A stretch of DNA of 64,000 bases from NCBI GenBank assembly GCA_029747585.1, contig JAPEVF010000145.1:1-64000 (forward strand), given 5' to 3'. Made by a program: the position numbers and the translations under genes. Below, piece by piece: positions 58,439 through 64,000 of the stretch; the stretch's first letter is position 1; each line of letters starts with the position of its first letter. The stretch comes from Pleurotus djamor (taxonomy: Eukaryota > Basidiomycota > Agaricomycetes > Agaricales > Pleurotaceae). The notes under the pieces are model-generated. The model had not been told where the DNA came from. It did not search any database and saw only the letters and a list, made by a program, of their open reading frames with translations.

Positions 58439-58844
58439 ATGCATACTTTGAGGCTCCAAACCAGGATTCATCTTGACACTGCCAGATGTAGAGCTGTTGC
58501 AGCGGAATTTAACAATATTTATGTTATACTTAGCTGGGGCTCCGTGGACCGTTTGGTGGTTTTCCATATTAAGTACTGAGCTTTGTAGCACCGTTCGTGC
58601 TATACTTGCAGGCGCAACATTGAGAATTGCCAGAGGGGAAGAACCATCATAACCACATTGGTATTACTCTAAAGGACGGGTGCTATTCCGCAGCCTTTGG
58701 AGTACTCTACAACCATATGATAGCTACGACGATTAGCAGGTTGGTGGCGTGCAGGGTCCGTAAATTCTGGTTCAGTCCAGCAGCCTATCCACCGCGTACA
58801 CGGGTGCGAAGACCACGCTCGAGCACAGTCCCTGCCGCTGACCA
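58439..58844. other. Intergenic, nothing supported
   Basis: Gap between converging 3' ends of an unassigned-family gene and Cys-motif F-box copy 4. No coding signal recognised. Confidence 0.5.
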
Positions 58845-60266
58845 TTACAAACCGTATGCGGCGAGGATGGTCTCCATCTTAGGTTGTATCTTGTTCCACA
58901 CCGGGTCTGTGAAGTATGGGTTGAGTTGATGTGAAGAACAAGAGGGGAGAAACAAAACTCGTGGAAGCTTGATGAAGGGTAAGAGGGAAGGACAATTCGG
59001 GGAAGAGAAGACGGACCATCGTAATGCCTCAGCGTACTCGTGAAAAATAATTCATCAAGGGCGCAGTCGATGTCCCCTTTCCCATAACCAAGTCCGATGA
59101 ATCGAGCTTTGATACTACAAAAACCATTGGGTAAGTACGCTGGTGCCACAGGATCAAAGAGAGGAAGGGAGAATACTTACTCTTCGAACATCTTGAGCTG
59201 GACAATCATTCCCAGGGTACTCGTTCTACGAGCGTAGCTATTTATCCACTCGCTTAATTCGTCTTCCTTCTATTGCACCAGCAGGGTCATGAGCGATTTT
59301 TGTAGACAAAGGGGGAGAGCGGTACGTACATTAAACACGGAAGAAACCATTGCTTCCCTCCTCTCAATATATTCTCTTCGTTCGTCGTATTCACAACGCG
59401 AGTCCAAGTCGAGTAAACGGTCCCGAACCTTGTTTACCTCCGGTTTGTAGTAGAACCTCATACCTACGGAAGGGCCGTCGGGACCGGGAGGCAGTGATTA
59501 AGCATTGGATAATCAGAAGAGAGGAAATGGCGTACCATTTACTGAGGTGTGCAGGCAAAGATTGTCGTACTCAGTATCCTGAGCGCGCGGGATGGTGAAT
59601 TCGGATGCGGAGGGTACCGATGGTTCAGGCGTGATAATTATACTTGAAGCAAAGGTAAACGAAACGGCGCGGCTTCAAGAAGTACATTAGAGCTCACCTC
59701 CTTGGGTCCTCAAGACAGTTCGAGCAAATCCTCCTAAGTATGCGAGGTAAAGGCCGTGTGTTAAGGTCACCACATATCTAATATAATAAAGGTGAAGACA
59801 TNGCCGTAGGTATAAAAAAGAAGAGGAAATGGACGGGATAGGAGATCGCGCGTACCTCACAGATGTGTTCGCCGAAAAGGACATCCACCCATTGAACTAG
59901 ATCTATTTCATCACTCTCAGGACACGCTGGTCCTCTCCGAACGCGTATCCAATGCTTCCAGAGGTTCCGGGCGGTCGTCTGTATTGCAGTCCGCATGCTA
60001 GTGGACGCGTCGACGGTTTCAACGGAGGAAGAGGGATCCCGAGACGGAGAAGGTTGTTCATTTCGAGTACAAGAGAGAAATTCCTTAAAAGTTGGAACGG
60101 TGCTGTAGAGCAACAACGCGTCTTCCGCGTCGATATTTTTGAGGATTTGAAAAATGACATCCAGTGGCATTCCAAAAAGATGTTTCAGCCCACTAGGACC
60201 TCCATCTGCGCCTGAGTTCAAGGATGATAGAGAAAGAAAGTCGGATGGCTTGAGAGTTACAAGCAT
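58845..60266 (-). CDS. Small multi-exon F-box protein with Cys motif, copy 4
   Basis: ATG at 60264-60266 (MLVTLKPSDFLSLSSL); an upstream TTG frame is not needed. Exon 1: LFGMPLDVIFQILKNIDAED (F-box), a Ser/Thr-rich insert absent from copies 1-3, NLWKHWIRVRRGPACPE and VQWVDVLFGEHICE. Exon 2: CGDLNTRPLPRILRRICSNC. Later MRFYYKPEVNKVRDRLLDL and YIERREAMVSSVFNV; exon KEDELSEWINSY; exon FIGLGYGKGDIDCALDE and STLRHYD; last exon DPVWNKIQPKMETILAAYGL, stop 58845-58847. The ending WNKIQPKME is, from memory, typical of Agaricomycete F-box-like proteins, which supports the whole four-copy family being of that kind. An N at 59802 lies in an intron. Confidence 0.75.
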
Positions 60267-60398
60267 TTCGTCGTTGTCCTCTGCGATGGGATGGTGGCAA
60301 GGAGGATTCCGATGGGCGTCTGAGGAAGCGCCCAAGTACTTATTGTGGGGCGTTCCAGCGGCGTTCTTTCCTCTTGGACCTGAACTTGCTTCTCCATT
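60267..60398. promoter_or_regulatory. Short shared region between divergent F-box starts
   Basis: Only 132 bases separate the start codons of Cys-motif F-box copy 4 (minus) and the leucine-rich F-box gene at 60399 (plus). The promoters and 5' leaders of both must lie here or overlap the opposite gene. No TATA box is obvious. Confidence 0.5.
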
Positions 60399-62050
60399 AT
60401 GGTACGTTTCTCAGTTTCTCGAACCTACCTCCAAGTAACACTTGGAACTTCTAGCCTCTCTTCACGGACCTCAGTACTCAAATCGCCATTGACAAAGAAC
60501 TCGCCTTTCACCGCGCGGCCATTCAGAGGCTCAGTTTGCATAGGAACAAGCTCAGCGCCGTCAACCAACTGCCCATCGAGGTTCTCGCTCATATATTTCT
60601 CATATACAAGGATGGTTTTCATCTCTTTGAGGAAAAAGAAGATGAATTCGAGGGGAGTAATATGGAAGGCCACTGGACTAATGTTCTCTGTGTTTGTACT
60701 CACTGGCGCAACATCGTTTTGGACACCCCGCGATTCTGGAGCTCTGTCGCGTTATCTCCAGGAGTCCTTATCCAGGATCCCAGCCTACCACGTCGCTCGA
60801 AGCTGCTTCCTCTCAGCGTCTATTTTGCAATTTTCCAACATGACGAGGAAACGAGCTGTTACAACCCTGAGGAATTGTCCGCCGTCGAAGAATTCGTGTC
60901 GAAGAACCTCTTCCGCTGCCGGCGCATCTTCCTGGGCTTTGAATATCCAACAATCAGTGACTTCGAGAGCCTTCTCACTATAATGGGAAGATACTCTGCC
61001 CCATCACTTCGTTCGCTGGAAATCCGACTAAACCCAGACGAAGATGGCGATTTCCCCAACCTCGAGATATACCAAATTTCTTCATCCTCGTTGGGGTTTA
61101 TGTCATCTTTGTTCGTCTTGAAACTCATTGATGTCCTCATCCCTTTGGAGTGCCCACATCTTCCACACCTGAATACCCTCGTTGTCGAATCCACGGCGAG
61201 GATCCGAACGCTACCCGTTGATTGGATTGTTGCTTTCCTTCGTAAAATGCCAAACATCGAGTTTGTTCACCTCGATGAAGTCTCCTCGAGCTCGCCTACA
61301 CCGTCTTCCTCTGCCCGAGTCTCTCTTCCGGCTCTTCGCTCCCTCGATATATGTGGAGAGGACTGCTCCGCTGCCGCGATCTTCGATGTCCTTGACACGC
61401 CATTGGCATCGTTGAAGACAAGCTACACCACTCACTATGCATTTCACAACTCAGATATCTCTGCATTGAACAGATTTTGCACCGCTTTCACGTCTGCCCA
61501 ACCCGATTCAACGGCCTTCAAGTTGGTCATGAATCTGAGGAGCCGCGACCTATCATTACGCACTTTTGATGATGACGCGTCATCTCCGACATTAACCCTC
61601 TGCCTTCAAGATATAGAGATCCCCTCATTCCTCGAAGCTTGCTCAAAGACACCACTGTCCCAAGTCACCGAGCTGTCCGTTCAGATTCGCTGTTTGGACA
61701 TTGGCATATCCGAGTGGCAACATATCATACTTGGCTGCGTCAATCTCCAATCGCTTGACTTCTCGCAGTCCGACCTTTCCATCAGGCACTACATACCTCC
61801 CGCAGGTAATCCACGTCTGGGCACCCTATCTTTCACGGACATAGATGTGCGCGGTCTCGAGGCCACTTCCAAGTTAAACGATCTCATGAATACTCTCAAG
61901 GACTATTGTAGTCAACGACTGGAGGCCGGGCATGGACTTCAAAAGGTCATCGTGCGCGAATGCCATATTCCTTCAGGTCATATCGATGCTCTCAGGGAAG
62001 TCGTTGAGGTCGACTGGGACGGCAAAGGGGGCGAGGAATTGGATCCTTGA
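60399..62050 (+). CDS. F-box/leucine-rich protein, short class
   Basis: ATG at 60399-60401, a 53-base intron (60402-60454, GTACGT...TTCTAG), exon 60455-62050; 532 residues. Opens MPLFTDLSTQIAIDKELAFH; F-box VNQLPIEVLAHIFLIYK ... VLCVCTHWRNIVLDTPRFWS. Single leucine-rich module (MPNIEFVHL ... LPALRSLDI ... AAIFDVLDTPLA). It ends VVEVDWDGKGGEELDP. Closest relative here is the gene at 45305-46966, which shares WTNVLCVC.HWRNI.LDTPRFW and ALREVVEVDWDG/TLRECVEVDWDG. It is intact and is the best local reference for repairing that copy's frame. SCF substrate adaptor by family. Confidence 0.9.
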
Positions 62051-62918
62051 CGATGGTACTTGTGGTTCGTTTTCTGTCTTGTTTATTTCGTATCTTTCTT
62101 GTACAAGGTTCACTTTAATTCTTATCGTGATTTCAATTTGGTCGAATCCCGCCCATGAGTTCGTATCGCTGCGCAATGGAGTCAGGCACTCCATTCATCT
62201 ACCGCCGCTCAGGATTCTGGGGGTTGGTCCGCTCATTTTGTTTTCCAATCCCCAGCGTTTTATCTCTTCCATGATACTCTACAGGAACGACACTTCGGGT
62301 CAGCCGTTGACGGGAAATCAACCATTTTGCTCCGTCCCCTCGCCGCTAGACTCCAGTACAAGAAGTGCCCCCATCACCATCACCATCATCCACCATCAAA
62401 TGGCCAAACAAGGGAGAGGAGCCACGTCGCTCTTCTGGTAACTCGCCACCATGGTCAACCACAAGGTACGGGGCGCTGTGTGTGGCGTTGATTAGCTATT
62501 TTAAAGCCGTTCTGATCGATCTCAGCTCTTTCTCTGTTGCAGTCATCATGATCTTTGGGCGCTTCCTCCCGCACGAGTAACGACGCCGCTACCGAGATGT
62601 TGATGCATCAGTGCTTGTGGGTTCTGACCATGCGCGCACATCACGTCTCTTCTGACCTGCGGCTAACAGCGAGAGCGCGAAATGTATTCGTCCATCCATG
62701 TTCGTTCCTTTGCACGTATTTTGGGCGCTGATATATATTTAGGTAACTTGTTCTAAGAGTGCTGCCCGTTTCTTTTCCCCGTCGGATACCCGCTGTCTTC
62801 AACACCACCCCCATCGTTTTATTTATTTTCATCTTCTTCGCCCCTTGGCTCACTAACTCGCTAGCTCTAGCGTCGGCTGCCTTGTTATCGTTCAGATACT
62901 CGAACGGGGTCTTTAAAA
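62051..62918. other. Intergenic, nothing supported
   Basis: Includes a short CATCAC/CATCAT-rich stretch near 62370-62397. A 169-codon frame overlapping the F-box 3' end (61932-62441) is a shadow. Otherwise no gene-like signal. Confidence 0.45.
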
Positions 62919-64000
62919 ATGTTTGATTACGGCTCGTGGACGTTTGGTTCCATCTGCTTTCACTCTTTACTCTACGGTAAGCCCTTCCTTGGCTCATTTC
63001 CCTGCTGTACCACAAAACGACTTCCGTTCGTGTGCTCATTCCCTAGTGATCTACTCACAGGGCTATACATCGTCCTCGTCTGCATCTCTTGCTACGTGCT
63101 ACTTCCCACCACTCCGGCGCCAACGACTTCCTCGACTACATCTAACTCTACCTCCGACTCCTCGCTTTCATCCGTCTATAAATACCCATCGAAGCCAAAG
63201 GCACATCCTTCCCGGATCAACAACGCCCTGCTCGTCTCATCAGTTGTATTGTTCGGTCTGATTACTTCCGTGAGTACCCTTACATCTCTTCTTTGTGATG
63301 GATAACTTACCGAGACCTTTCACCTCTTCCGTGCCCTGGGCTTCGCGATTTCCTTGGGTTTTATTTGTAGCACTGGGTTCTTCAATCCTTGTTGGCATAC
63401 GACGTCTTGATCAAGGCGCAACCTCCTACAGCAAACGATGGCGGGTTTGGCTGGAAATACGTCGCGTGTACGGCGATTACTCTGGCGGAGGTGGCTGTCG
63501 CTGATGTGATGATGGTATGTTACGTTCTCCCTTCCTCCCATGGGTTCGTGTTCTGTTTGTATCGAGTTCTTACCCTGTTCTCTCGAATCTTCCCGTGCAG
63601 ATGTATCGCTTGTACGCGATATGGGGTGGTCAGTTGATGATACTCATCCCTTCGACGATGACCTTTCTCACTTCCCTCGGTGGGTCCATCTGCTTTACCC
63701 CTGTTCCCTATCCACTCCCCCTCTGCTACTATCTGCGCGCATGAACCACGGCTAAATTTTCTACTCTTGGTGTAGCTGTGGGGATAAAAAGCATTGTCGC
63801 TCTGGCAGAAACGAGGGACGCATTGAAGTATTACACGGACTACCGGTTGGAGGTTATGATCTTGTGCTCAGCGGAGCTTGCGTAAGTTTCATTGCTCTTT
63901 CTCTCCTATCAGCGTAACTTACCCGACCATTTTCGTGGATGTTTGTATACTTTGAAGAACGAACCTGATCATAACGCGTACGCCTCCCTTGACTTTTCTT
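62919..64000 (+). CDS. Polytopic membrane protein, 5' part (runs off the window)
   Basis: ATG at 62919 (MFDYGSWTFGSICFHSLLYG). Exons join in phase through GT-AG introns: LYIVLVCISCYVLLPTTPAP, a Ser/Thr-rich loop, RINNALLVSSVVLFGLITS; HWVLQSLLAYDVLIKAQPPT and KYVACTAITLAEVAVADVMM; MYRLYAIWGGQLMILIPSTM and TFLTSLA; VGIKSIVALAETRDALKYYT, YRLEVMILCSAELA. At least five hydrophobic segments are visible. The MYRLYAIWG segment at the end of a helix is, from memory, characteristic of a large uncharacterised Agaricomycete family of about seven transmembrane helices. Substrate and role are unknown. The last exons and the cytoplasmic tail lie beyond base 64000. Confidence 0.75.

Noticed and set aside
60267..60335. 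Upstream TTG extension of Cys-motif F-box copy 4
   Set aside because: A proper ATG lies at 60264-60266 and the extension is not shared by other copies.
62370..62397. CATCAC/CATCAT repeat
   Set aside because: Short simple sequence in non-coding DNA, with no sign of function.
62641..63039. 132-codon minus-strand frame
   Set aside because: Overlaps the start of the membrane protein in antisense and has no motif; probably chance.
1..64000. CRISPR arrays, rRNA, tRNA or intact transposable elements
   Set aside because: None recognised by eye. A dedicated tRNA or repeat search could still find small or degraded ones.

Overview
The window looks like nuclear DNA of a filamentous basidiomycete, probably an Agaricomycete. 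Genes are dense on both strands and are cut by many short (about 50-70 base) GT-AG introns. The recognisable content is typical of that group: F-box/leucine-rich proteins, a polytopic membrane protein with a YRLYAIWG segment, an aldo-keto reductase, and a basidiomycete restriction-endonuclease-like protein. The species cannot be named from the sequence. No rRNA, tRNA, CRISPR array or intact transposon was seen.

Three multi-copy families are interleaved. (1) Twelve F-box/leucine-rich proteins (3.2-9.2, 12.2-14.5, 17.4-19.0, 23.6-29.3, 41.1-43.4, 45.3-48.9 and 60.4-62.1 kb). In every one the first coding exon appears to be the bare ATG, followed by a 50-72 base intron and one long exon. (2) Four small multi-exon F-box proteins with a Cys-X16-Cys-X2-Cys motif (30.3-31.6, 43.5-44.7, 55.4-56.7, 58.8-60.3 kb). 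(3) Five copies of a six- or seven-exon protein that I cannot assign to any family, marked by PPIGTSWWR, DAYIYTVNA and QTMQMF (16.1-17.2, 19.6-20.5, 49.4-50.3, 51.5-52.4, 57.3-58.4 kb).

Layout: 0-2.7 kb, a spliced hypothetical gene; 3.2-9.2 kb, three F-box genes on the minus strand; 9.2-12 kb, decayed coding fragments with a diverged direct repeat; 12.2-20.5 kb, F-box genes alternating with the unassigned family; 20.5-23.5 kb, an unresolved minus-strand coding region; 23.5-29.3 kb, three tandem plus-strand F-box genes; 29.8-31.6 kb, a tiny Cys-containing gene and a Cys-motif F-box gene; 31.6-37.3 kb, diverged tandem repeats without an intact gene; 37.4-41 kb, a membrane-tailed F-box gene and the endonuclease-like gene; 41-52.4 kb, mixed copies of the three families; 52.9-55 kb, the aldo-keto reductase; 55.4-62 kb, more family copies; 62.9-64 kb, a membrane protein running off the end.

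The F-box proteins would act as substrate adaptors of SCF ubiquitin ligases. Their number, divergence and partial decay (one in-frame stop, one single-base frameshift) look like a birth-and-death cluster. Several breaks are probably sequence artefacts: five Ns sit directly in front of homopolymers, two of them breaking good frames, and one gene carries about 30 isolated Ns. What the unassigned family does, and whether it works with the F-box proteins, cannot be told from sequence; the link is positional only.
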